DNA of 64,000 bases from Fasciolopsis buskii (Eukaryota; Platyhelminthes; Trematoda; Plagiorchiida; Fasciolidae), in contig LUCM01001884.1 of the NCBI GenBank assembly GCA_008360955.1, forward strand, positions 165,232 through 229,231, in the 5' to 3' direction. The translations under genes were made by a program, and so were the position numbers. This document shows, piece after piece, positions 12,269-24,911 of the stretch. Within the stretch, counting starts at the first letter, position 1, and every line of letters begins with the position of its first letter. Below the pieces are notes generated by a model. It saw only the letters and a program-made list of their open reading frames with translations. It ran no database searches and had not been told where the DNA came from.

Positions 12269-12499
12269 GTAAGTGAAATAAACACTCTACCTGCGACCCT
12301 AGCCCAAGAATGATCCGGTCTTCCCTAGCATGATTAGATATTTGGTCGTTATGGTGCTTTACGCTGCACTTGTCACCGCGATGGGCAACAAAGCAAACGC
12401 CGACTTTCTTTACCCTTGTACCGGACAGTCGGCCGATTAAAGTTCAGTCGACTGGTGTGCATCGACTTTCTGGCGACTTTGATCTTTATCAATTCTAGG

Positions 12500-13970
12500 T
12501 AATCACAATGAAATAAAAAAATGGACACCAAACGTTCCTAACATTCATTGCACTTGGTCGACTATAACTCACAGAGCAACGAGTTTGAGGCTCGCATCGT
12601 GCGCTTGAAATGTTTATGACTGATTTGAAAAAAACTGACAAACTCTAGAAAGTGACAAGTAGCGTGCTACGGGTAACCAACTAACCGCTTGGACTCAGTA
12701 ACGTGATTCTCAAGCAAGCACATGTCTTTTTATTACCTCCGCACCGGATGATTGATGTTTCCCTTAGTACATGCACACTACCTGGTTGGTGCGCGCCATT
12801 CATTTGTAGAGTCCAGTAGCATAACTAGTCTGTAAATTGATTCACTGTTAATCATGTGTTCATCTCCCAGTTGATAACATCTAGCACAATGCGCAGCTAT
12901 TTATTTTCGCCTACTAGGGTTGATGACTGCCGCATTTGTACTCGGATATAATGAATAGACTTATAGAAAGTAAGCGCAAGTCCGCGTTCATAGCAAGGTA
13001 AATGGCAACCACCGGGTAACGGTGTCACCGGTGATGTGGTACCCTCAGCATGTAGCAGTTAGTGTGATTAAGTATCACAGTGCATGAATTAACCCAAAAT
13101 ATCAGACCATCATCATTCACTGAGCAGTGCGTGCCCATGTGTATCTGTGGTTCTTTTCCATGGAGAAGAGTGATTATTGCCGTCTCAAACTGGGGTCCAA
13201 CATGAATAATTGTCAATCGAACATGCGAACAGCGATTCCTCTGCGGTGACTGGAAAAGTCCATGTCAATTTTCCAGGAGACAGAATGTACTCATGAAAAT
13301 GGATACATTCTTTGGTTCATAATTTTGCAACATCAACCATTTCTGTCCCCCGTTTAACCAGTGAACCATCGATTTGGTTATTCTACGAACTGCATCGGTC
13401 ACTCTGCGACATCAACATTTTTTGGTAATATTTCAACTGTGAATTCGAACTTCGACAGTTCCATCCAAATGTCTTGAATACACTGTGTTGCTCTTCCGTT
13501 GTGGACATTGTTTCATTGCCGATTTTATTCGCAAGATCAAAAGACTTTTAGCTCCTGCCGTAATGATGACTGCTATTGATATTGGAGCCAGTACATAAAC
13601 CTGAATCTGTTTTTCAAGCATGGTAAAAAATCACTTCCGTGGTGTGTCCCTTTGGTCGCACGGGGTCCAAAACTAAATAATATGCAAACTGATGGACCAA
13701 CATTTTTGTCGCACTGATTATATGGACGGGCCTCATAAGAAACGTGAACACAATTGTTAATTCGCTTCGCTGTTAGATTAATTTGTCGAAAAAAAGTGCC
13801 TCGAAAATAATCATGTTAGTCGCAGCCCGTCAGACATGAAACAATCATCACAAATCGTGCGGGAACACGGTACGTGCTGACGGAACTGTTTAGCCATCAA
13901 AGGACAACAACTTGAATCAAAGGCCTTCTAAGTAAGGGAATGATAATAGCCAAAATGAGAGGATGCTAGT
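12500..13970. other. No supported gene
   Basis: No repeat, RNA gene or exon with paired splice signals seen. Confidence 0.55.
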
Positions 13971-13973
13971 CAC

Positions 13974-14429
13974 CTACTAGGAATAGTCTAACCAGAATCG
14001 ATGCATCATTTTGATTATCAGTCAGCAGAAAAGGACCAAAGCCGCTGATCTTTAAAAGAAGTGTCCGAACTTCGTTCGTTGCGGTCTCGTAGAGCACATG
14101 CGGTACAAATGCGTGGGTTGCATCTATGCACAAATTTGAATCCCACCGAGGGGGAGGAATTTTCAAAGTTGGATCAATTTTATTAAGGACAAAAACTATA
14201 AGAGCACGCTCATTGATCTGATAACCACGATCCCACGTGTTATTATCAAGTGAATATTCATCAGTCGTAGTACACGATCGCGCAATGTCTAGATAACGGG
14301 CAGCGAAATGTAGCAAAAATATGTAGCACAGAGCGCTAAACCAATCAGTCAGCATTAGCAAACCTTCAGGGCGGTTAGACGAGTTGGACTGAAAGATAAT
14401 CAACAAAGCTGGTGAATCATAACATAGGA
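13974..14429 (-). CDS. Long open exon-like block, unknown product
   Basis: A 152-codon open block on the minus strand, bounded upstream by TTTTTGTCAG (acceptor-like, exon from 14429) and downstream by CTAGTAG before GTGACT (a fair donor at 13973). The peptide has mixed hydrophobic and charged residues (LLMLTDWFSALCYIFLLHFA, then TWDRGYQINERALIVFVLNK), compatible with a helical protein. Against it: about one open run of this length is expected by chance in 64 kb of this composition, there is no in-frame ATG start, and I recognise no family. Confidence 0.2.
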
Positions 14430-17400
14430 CTGACAAAAATCAGTGATACTAGGAGCATCAAAATAGCTTAGATAAACTTGAGAGTTTCACAAATGTTACT
14501 TCTTCGTTAGTGAACGATTCTTTGAAGTTCATTTAGCTACATGCACCTCTCTTGATTTATAGGCAACCAGCAACTGCTGACTGACGACTCGTTCGATGGA
14601 AGATCAGCGGTGGAAGAAAGACAAAACTGATGATCGGGCAATTCTTCTCTGAACCGACTTTTCTTTGCACAAACATACCACAGCTGTCCCCGTTATCACA
14701 ATTTAGGTAAAGTACAGGCGATGTTTCAGTTGCGCGTAACAAAAACACAAAATCAGCAAAAATAGCTTACTTGATTTTTGTTAAACATGTGAGCAACCCG
14801 TCTGTGTGTGTTGGAAGTGTTCTGGAAAAGTCATAAATTTAACCCCAAAAAAGAAACGTTTGGCACACGGGAAGCATCCTGGATGGGTGAGATCAAAATT
14901 GGATCAATATAAGATATTTCCGTTTTGCTTTTATTGGTTTTATACAACGCAACCGGTCGTGTACATAGGGTTCATTTTTTGCAGTAAAATCCTTTGAATT
15001 AGGAACCAATTTTACATTAAAACTGCCCAAAAATAATCACCGAAACTCAGTAAATCTTATTTTTGTAATGACCAAAGAAAGATCCAATTTGAAAGCACTT
15101 TGTAATAGGCAAATTTAGTTTGCTAATGCTTCCTAGTATGGAACAATTTTTAAAATTAGCGGACGAAAATTAAGGTCTTTTTGGTTCGAATTGTCTCCAA
15201 TGGATGAAGACAGTTCTCAATATTTCCGGTTATAAATCCATGCAAAACGTTCGTGTCCAAGTACCATGTGGAAAATCTTGTTGTGGCTGTTTGGACAAAA
15301 TTTTGTCTTTCAATCTGTCTAACGTTTGTTCGTAAATGTTGCCCAAATGTTGTCAATTATAAATGTGAACAGACTTGTAAAAATTTAACTGTGCATATCT
15401 GGAATCCAAAGGAATAATCATAAACGATAATATTTCCGCGAAAATCGTGTTAGAATCTAAGGATGATAGCTAATGTTTTCTTGGAATGTTAAGTTGAATG
15501 TCAACAATGAATTTTCAAAAAATTGTCCCAATGCAATAATTAATAAAAGGTTTGCGGAAAGCAAAGAAAAACATCGATTTTCTTGTGAGATAAATCAAAT
15601 CCAACATGCTTGATCACTTTTTCTACTTCTCCCGTTTTTTCAAGGCATTAAAATGGCTTTACACACTTGACAAACACCCACTAGATAGTTACTGTGAAAT
15701 TTCCAGACATCGCCTACTGGAACTGTTCATATCAGTAAATGTAAAATAACTATTTTAGTGATGCAGGTACTCAAAGTGTTGCCAGTTGCCTATTGAGCTA
15801 TGATAACTCTATGATATGGAATGTGTAGCTGGATTTGGCCAACATGTAACCAGCCAGGCAAACTGAAGGTCGCGCCGAAACACTTCTAAGTAAAATTACC
15901 GGTATTTAATAGTTCAGTCAGTATTTGACAAGGATTATTTTATTTCCACCTAATGTGCTGAATGCAGACTACGGTAAAAAGAATTTAGAGTTGAATACGT
16001 AAAAACCAAGACAACATGCTGGCTGCGTTCAACCACTTCAATGTTACTTGTCACATGAAATATTAGGCAACATGCCGAATGAGGATAATTGAACACCTCT
16101 TATAGCATTTTTTCCTGCGAATTTCATTTTTCCTGGTTTTTAAAATGTACTATTTTTGCTTTTTCTTTCGTTCCCTCAGTCCCGGAAAGACATCCGTTGA
16201 TGTTGCTTTGTTTTCGGAACAGTTGATTGTCAAATTAATCATTCTCGGAGGCACAACAAACCGAGTTGCTTGACAGAAAAGGCAAGAAAGAGAAAACCGA
16301 CAAACGTGGATATTTTGACCTTCGGCTTCTTGTTATTCACGGCCAAATAGCACGAACAATATGGACTGAGTGAAGAGCTGTTTGCGGAAAAATGGTGATA
16401 GATGGTTGATGGGTAGTAGTAAATATGTACGAGGGGTGGGTGAACAATGATAGTGAATTTCCACTCGCTTAAGCCAACTCGATCAATGCCAATTTTCGCT
16501 TGTTCGTGTGTGTGTACCCTTAGATCGGCACCAAATCCACGGAGGTTTTCCGCTAAACCGATATCGAGAGCACCAGATGAAACGAGTTCACATATGCCGC
16601 GCAAGGAATGGTGAAAATGGTGAAGGTGGAGTGAAATGTTATTCGAATTCGGCAGTCATGCCCCCACATTCGTCCCCTCCTTTCACGCAATCCTCAAACC
16701 CAGTAAAACAAAAAACGGTTCAGTTCACACCCGGGCTAGTTGCTGTCAATTGCATTCTTGCTGTCAATAGCGGAACACACGCCAATGTTGGCCCCGCCTA
16801 CGGCCGATGACAGGAGGTTGCAATTTTTATGCGGAAAGTTCATCATCCCCGTCATCAACACTATCATCACATCTCACTAAGTCGTATGCGAATGGGTGTA
16901 ACGGCGTAGACATATGGAGCGGATGTCGATGGAAGTGAGATGTTCTTCTATTCCGTTCTACACAAGCACACGCATACACACAAACTCATGCACATCACTA
17001 TAGCTTATCCATGTAGTTGGTTGCTATCGCCATTCGTGTTTTTTGTTTTCTTTTGCGCTGCTGCTATTGCCATTACTGTAGTTGCCAGTTTAAATGTTAT
17101 TTCCCGCTCCAGGAGAAACTACTATTACGTTTTCGCTTGTATTTATGTCACTCGATCCACTGCTGCGCAGCGAGCGCTAGGACCTGCCAAATTAGCACGA
17201 GCGCGCGGAGTTAGTGTAGGGAAACAATAAGAAATTCCATATATGGACACCAGTGACAAGTGTCCTGTTGAAATTGGATAAGTCACATTGAATTAATAGA
17301 ATCTTTGGACAGACTAATCGTTACGACAACAACACGAAGCAGAAACGTCTCTCATATGAGCACGGCGCAGATAATCGAAATCTTTCGGCTACTAAAATGC

Positions 17401-20400
17401 ACTGACATGCTCCTCCAACACCTAGAGTAGCCAGGGGATCAACAATACTTAATAGTAATAAACTCAAATGGGTTGAAAAACAGCAGCAAATTTCAAGGTA
17501 ATGGGACATGATCTGTTTAGTGAATCACTCGACAACTAATGCGATTGATCACTTACTGAAATCAAAACAACGATGCAGTGTGTTTGTTGAGGTAAACCTA
17601 GTAACGAAAGTCATATTGTGTATGAACTATCGAAGAACTAATATTCTCTTGACCACCAGCCGCCGACTGAGAAAATAGCCGAGATGAAAATCTAGCATTA
17701 AAAATAGAGAACCTGAAAGCAGGAATTGAAAATCTGGCTTGCTCGCTGTAAAGTCTAAAGAGCACCTAACTGTTGCTAGATTTGAACACACACAAGTGCA
17801 AATATTGTTGGAAGAAAACTTCAGATTTCCGATTCAAGTACAAATCCGGTTGTGTCTTGACATCACAAATAAAATCCGTTCCTTAGTTGACCAATTTGTA
17901 ATTCTCATGGATAGTCATTAACGGGTTTAGTTCAATTTCACCTGCCACCAGCTAGTAATTTTCCTATTACAAATGAAGTCAATCAGTTCTATGGTTCCTG
18001 CGGGTTTGATAAACATCACAAAAGGCTTTTTTCGATCAAATTATCTTGGGGTCCACCTGTTTTAATTCGAGGAAAACAATCTTTTTCCCTTCCAACCTAC
18101 CCTGGCCATATAACCTTATATTAATTTGTAATAAGACATTTGGGCATTCTATTCTGTCGGCCAGGCAAAAATGTTTCTATGTAAGGGTGCATAAACAGCA
18201 TGTATTTAGTTATATTCCGCCAGATAATTAGATCAAACGAGTGTTTCTTGATTATCATTTCTGATGGCCTTTATTTGTTTTATTCATTCAAGATTGTGAG
18301 AGTGAATTTGGCTGGTACGAATCATTGGGTCCTGGTGACGATATCTTCATCTCTCATCCACTTGCCTCTGTGTAGAGAGATAATCAAGAAAGCCGAATAC
18401 CCACTGGTTTGCTAGGTGCGAAAGACTTCGTTAGGATTACGCAGAGACAGAGTGCAATCAGGCGTCTCGTGCTAGATGCTACTAAGAATATTCCATCCAA
18501 CAAACTATGTTGAATTTCTGTGTTCATTGCAATCGTTCGTATTTTATATCGAACTTGTAAACACCCACGCCGAACTGCAGTCAATGTGGAAGAAATAATG
18601 AGTTCGCCCTTTTAATCAGTAATCGATTAAAAAACTCATTCATTCCGCCAAAACCAAAAAAGTATCAGTAAACGAGGTGCGAAGGGTACGTTTTCCCCTG
18701 ATCGAAATGCAATATAAGCCAGCGACGCGGGACTTTATCCTCGTGCAATCAATTCCTTTTAGTAATGAGGGCTGCATACCCCCGGCTTACCTGATGCCCT
18801 TGAAATTTGCCACGATATAACCGAGATTCACAGGTTTTCAACTTGCACGCAGACGGCCGTGGTCTGATGGGTCGAGATCATGTTTTGTTTGGCTACAAAT
18901 ACCATCGGTTTGAATCCATTCACCGTTATTCATCTCTTTATCCAGCAGCTTATTTTTGGTCATCTTTCAATTCATATTTTTTTGACTTACGCAAAATTGC
19001 AATGCCGGAATGTAACCAAGAGGAGTTAGATTGTTTTCTTCACACGTCATGAATAATACCAAGATTTTGGCATCATCCTATACGAAGTTGGAGCCTCAGT
19101 TCCTGCACTGAATGCATGTTGGAAAACACGTTCCACTTTGTACCACACCCACCAGTTCATACGGTAGCCCATACAATGGCCTATCTGATCCAGTAAGATT
19201 TACTCATATTATTTGAATGTTCAATGCAAATGAAATTCTCATTATTTCTATTCATTTTGGACGTACTACAAACTTACGAAGCATCCAGTAATGTTGACCT
19301 GATACATTCACAAAATGGGAGAACATGGACACTAGCTAGAACTGTTTGTTGATAGGGGGAATAGCTTTGATTATCCATAATTCTCGGAGCCCGCGTAATG
19401 CAATTTCCTACACTGACACCGTAAAGTGGCCTCTGTCAGTTACGGAAACAATATCCCATTGTGATCTACGAGATTGTCACTTAAGTTGCTTTCTCTTAAC
19501 CTCCAACTCAAAGATTACTGAATAAGTTTCAACTATCTAATAGGTGTAAACAGCTTCAAATACGAACATTTCTAGACTCAAATATAGATTCACCAGCGGC
19601 ATAGAGATTACAAATGCCTAACTATCGTCTATGCTTTACCGTCTGGTCAAGGAGTCCCAGTGGAAAAGTGTTTCGACATCTCCCTTTAGATTTACTGTTG
19701 AGACAAGGAAAATAATGCTCATTAGATTGACGTAGCTGGTATTTGTGATCTAATTAGAAAAGCAGTCGATCGTGATGATGAAACCAATAAAGCAACATAC
19801 GCAGGGCCAACGCTTCTCGGGAGGAGCTTGCAAGGGTTCGGATCTGGAATGTGTAAAAGTGCAAGGAAAGTTCGTAAGTGCATGTAGCCAACAAGATACA
19901 ACAATTCGACACTCAGAAACAAGAGGGCAGCATGCAACACATCAGCTGACCACCTTAAATTCACACCAAAAACGGGCTCCAACAAAAATAAATTTATCCG
20001 CATCAGGTACTGATCACCGAATTTGGAGTTTATGCAGCAAATATTTCACGGCCTTGTTTGATTGCGGAACTCTTTTACCTAAACGCCAGGCTACGTAATG
20101 CGAACCCTTGGAAAATCATCTAGCTGAGTTAAGACGGACACTAATTTTTGGCTCCTTTGTGGAAAGAAAACTGTTTTACATTTGTGGATCGTGTTACATT
20201 TTGCCAACTGGCACACCTAATTGAGATCCGGTTTGCTAACCAAATTCACTATCTCACATGAGGAACTCGTAAAGTGCAATCACTCGATTCTAAGTCGGCA
20301 GCAAACAAACATGAACAATTAAATCAACGAGGATTGGGACTAGTTCTGTGGATATATTTTCCTCTTGTTTGAGACTTATGAATAGACAGGTCACTAGACA

Positions 20401-21500
20401 GTAGGTCAGACCCGGATTGCTGGAGAAATTCTGCCTCGTTTTCTTTGATAGACTCTACGTCAATCTGTCCGTCTGCATCAGGCCTGACCGGGGACAATTT
20501 CGTTCGTCTTTCCCGTAAACTATTCTCAAAGTCTGATGATTAATTTGGACTCTCGCAGTCGTTCTATCACGCCACCTCAGACATAAAACTGATATTTTAT
20601 GACCGCCAGCTGGCTCTCCGCAAAATAAACATATAAAGCAGATCAATCTACTAAAATTCGTAGAACCTTCGTCGCTGAGAATACCCAAATATTACATTAT
20701 TTGTGATTCACTGGAATAGTAAACGCAATAAATATTCACAGTAAGTCCTATTTTGTAATTTATTTCTTTGGCAAGTCAAAATGGCGTTTTTATGATGCAC
20801 CTTGAACTTCGAAAAGGAAATAATATTCATCCATTTGGTTATAAAACTTAACCTGAGTATTTATTAATAGATTTCCAAATACATATTGCATAGATCTTTT
20901 TTTGCAGATTAAATGCTATTAAGTTCAAGCCTAAGAACGGAAATTGGGAAAAGAAGAAGCAAATGGACTACTGCGTAATATTCACTGCTCAAACGATAGG
21001 TCTCCTATTGCGTCCACGTCATCTGTTTACCGTCATCCACTGTTCGTCATAGGACGTTTCACTACCCGGTTGCATAAACCGAACCAGTAGGTTGGACTAA
21101 CAGGCTCCTATTCCAAACTTTGACTAACTGATCTAACCTAGAATCATTGAATTCGTGCCAAGTTCCCCTACTTTACCCGTAGCCCATGGTTTGTTGATCA
21201 GTTTGTACATTATTTGGATTGAGCTAGATCTCCTGGGGATCCAATATGCCCCCTCGCCACAGATGCACGCTTTATACGCCGACCGTGATTTGTGCGGAAC
21301 CATGTTCCAAGAATCCCACCTAAACGGACTATTAAAGACTAGTCAACTTGTTGGAGATCTCCGAATGTAAGACTATGTCCTCATAAAACTACCTTTGTCA
21401 GTAGGGGTAATAAGTGGAGTTTGTTTCAAACATGACCATTCGAAAACATTTTCGGAGATGATCACTGCGATAATTCACTTCAAAACCTGAGGTGATCATT
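14430..21500. other. No supported gene
   Basis: Seven kilobases with no convincing gene. Around 16.3-17.2 kb the sequence is locally richer in G+C. There the minus-strand frame near 16.6-16.5 kb reads GICELVSSGALDIGLAENLR, which looks coding but lacks a clear acceptor. A short CACACA tract lies near 16.97 kb. No tRNA-like boxes found. Confidence 0.5.
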
Positions 21501-21592
21501 CCGACCACGGTAGTCGAAACGTTGGCGCATTACATCTACCAACAACGCTGTGTTATTAACATTATATTATTCACAATTCATTAAAGTGAACT
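21501..21592 (+). repeat. Single arm of foldback-type element
   Basis: About 90 bases matching the right arm of the hairpin at 35783-35992: the shared words GTAGTCGAAAC, CATTACAT, TACCAACAA and TGTTATTAA come in the same order, roughly 80% alike by eye. Only one arm is present here, so this is either a solo unit or a half-deleted copy. Confidence 0.75.
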
Positions 21593-23651
21593 TGAAATTC
21601 TTTATTCAGGAGTGAGTTTGGAAGCCACATGAGTAAAAATGAATGAGTTCATATACATAGTATCCAAAGGCTCCTAGGCTTGACTTGCTCCTCAGCTGAC
21701 AGCGCGCAAATAGGGCTGCAGTTTTAGTCGTGTTAGAGCAGCAGCTTGAACTCGGCTAAAGAACAATACTTCAACCGAATTGGTGGTACCGAAAGTGATC
21801 GATTGCAATGACGCAACAAGTGAAGGCAGCAAAGAGACCACGGCAATCGGAATTCAAGCTAGAATTCACATGGAAAACATAGGAGCAAATAGAAAGCAGA
21901 CGGAAATGTCACTGGCAGAATAATTTGGATCCGATGAGTTTGACGGAATGTACGCGTGTGATGTTCACGAGTCGCCATGGTTCTGATTATTTGTTATAGT
22001 TGCAAACGGCCATAAAACTATACCGAAAAGCGTCTCCTTACATATCACCTCATTGCAGATTGTCTCCCACGAGAACTTCAACAATTAGGTAAACCTGCCT
22101 GTCTGACTCCAGTCATCGAAAGTTTAATACACTGGCGGGGCTTTCTATCGTTATTGAATGCAACGCTGGAGAGGAGTGACGTCTACCAAGGATTCCAGGC
22201 CCTGCAGCCTTTTGATATTAGCGGATAACAGATTGATCTTCGCAATTATCCTCCATTTGCAATGCAAATGACGCAAGCCAACTTGGATTGAGGATCAATC
22301 AGTAGTCACCGCAAATGTGATGTACTCAACCATCACTTTTCATTTTAGCTCATAAGGCAACACCCATCGCTTCCGAAACACCGGTTAACCAGCAATTTCT
22401 AATATCGCGGGCTCCACTGTTATACCGTGTTTGTATGTAGAACATCGAACAATCACCTTTTCGACTACTGAATGATTCACGGGAGTCCCAAGTGTCCCCA
22501 AAGTGAAATGGGATGCTTCATCCCATGATAGATGAGCTTATAAGGGAGACCAAAAACCAAATGGTGACCTATTCAGAAAGATTAACTCACATTGTCTGTT
22601 AACTTGGAATGAAAAAAATGGTCAGCTGGAAAAGCGAACGTGAACTTCACACTTGGTGACCTAATACTAGACAAATATGCGGTCGAATTCATATCAGGCA
22701 GGATATTAGGAACAATAAGCACAAACAGTCAAAAAGTATTGCGTGCGTTTAGTTTGTTCCATGTGTAAAAGCGTGTATATCGTGTATAACGTTGTTGCCG
22801 TGACGCACACCTCTGCATCATAGCGAATTGCATTTGGCATTATTCCCATTTCACAGTTGTAATTGTCAGTGCACCACGGTTTCTAAATGTCTGATGCTTA
22901 AGTTAACTGGGTATAAATTTGGGAAAACAAACACTGGTGTGACCCGTTTGTTCATACGTGCTCCAGAACAGTCGGGCAAAAATATCGCACGTCTTCTTGT
23001 TCTCCCGGTGTGTGATGTGACCCTTGCCCAATGATGACAGACTAGTATCGACACTGCACAAGACTACACTGGAAACAAATTCGCCACGACAGTTTGACGT
23101 TTTTTTCCGGCGTCCCCACCCACCATAGTTAAACACACGAGAGAACTGCAGATCACTGTGTAGACGTTGTAGCCGCGTCTTTTGTGATAGGCGGTTTGTC
23201 GGCCCGTATGTTTACATGTACCAGTGTGTTCAGGTACGGGTGGCTCAGGTTGCCTTTGTACTTATTCACTCAAGCCCACACGCAAACAAGTCACCCAAGT
23301 TAAGAAAGATCATTCTTCCCCGCAAAGATGAATGTGGAATGTTGAAGCATAAGTTTACCGCTATTTTAAACCTACACCAAACAGCACACCTTAATGGAGT
23401 TCCATTTCCGTATCATACACACACACACACGCACTTATTCACCTTTGTAGATGATGGGTGGAGCAGCTGCTTCAGACAAAACTTATTACTTATGTCCAGA
23501 ACGGATCTTAGTTTGAGCCGGAAATTCTGTCAGTTTTTCAGTTTATTCCCACATGGTAAAAACGACAAATGCGGAGCTATTAACGACTAAAGAAAGGCTG
23601 ACTCATCAATCTGCGAACCTTCTCTGGCGTAACCGAAATTGGCGAATATAT
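21593..23651. other. No supported gene
   Basis: Short frames only. A (CA)7 tract lies at 23417-23430. Nothing else recognised. Confidence 0.5.
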
Positions 23652-24093
23652 TTAGGGCGTGACTACACATGCGAACTTCAGGAAACTATTCAATTGTCAT
23701 ATTCCTCTTTCTTTATCGCATTTCACTAACTTCTACAAAATATGTCCGAAATAAATTCATCAAGGTACACTGAGCACATATCATCTCTCTTTCTCAGTCT
23801 CACACATATATACACATACACACACATGAATACACCTACTCAATTAGTCAGACGCCTCCCACAGACTACTCGTGAATACCTAGTTGGAGAACACGCCTTC
23901 ACAGTATTGTCAAACAAATCACAAGGCGTGCCAGTACCAGAATGACAATGTATCACAAACGATACATTTCGACGGACTACGCCTTTATGATGGAACTGGG
24001 GTCGAATTTGGTGGAACCAGGAGTGCGGATGATCAATTGGGAGAAATGAACCCCATATTTATTGTTTTTTCAGCTAACTAATATGTAATTTGT
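23652..24093 (+). repeat. Inverted-pair repeat, copy 2
   Basis: Partner of 9928-10378 in opposite orientation. The 65-codon frame at 23884-24081 is kept open, with two amino-acid differences in its comparable part (T/S and L/P) before the diverged last residues. An overlapping frame upstream (23742-23945) is also open. The near-identical core argues for recent duplication or gene conversion. Confidence 0.85.
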
Positions 24094-24874
24094 GTTTGGT
24101 TAGTACTGCCTCACAGACACTTCGATAATCAGATTTTTCCCTGTGAGTCCCACAGTCAGGTACAAAATAGCATTTCCCTTGATGGCATTCCAGTCAGTGA
24201 TGCGGCCAAACTAATTACTCACAACATTTCAGTGAATTAAGTTCAACCGGAATCTAGATTGCTTATTTGGGATGAAATTAGCGGCAGTGGAAGTCCTCCT
24301 TGAATTCAGGTGTGAAATCGCACAAAATTACCCTGAGGAATAAGCAATTGGATTAGTTTGAATTTGGAAGTTATTTGTGACGAAACATTGGCGCCCATCT
24401 GACAGACCCTGGAAATGAAGCTAGGGCAATTCACATTCTATTCAGACACCCGGTGGCAGTCTGCAATCGTCCCTCAAACAGCAATTGGTAACTTGCAACT
24501 GGTCACTTTTATATCTAGCTTGCATGGCACTAAACGAATGAGGTTCCTCGAGCTTATTTCCTTTTTTTTCTCACTCTTCTCCATTAAATTCGAAACAATC
24601 GTTTCCAGCAAGAGTCACCATCTGTACCTATTTATCGTTTCACATGTGGACTTTCAATCAGGAAATGCAGAACTTCAGCTATAAATTTGTTTGGGTGGAC
24701 TCTCGGTGTTGACTCTACATTTTTTCAGATTATCCGAGTCAAATATCTGTGTCAATCCTAAACATGAATCTTGACTGACGGATTCTGATTTACTTAGTGT
24801 AAAATTCACGTCTTGGCAATCAAATCGTATAAAGGTTAGAACAATTATATGCGTGTACCTGCGCAATTTGGTTA

Positions 24875-24911
<37 letters not shown>

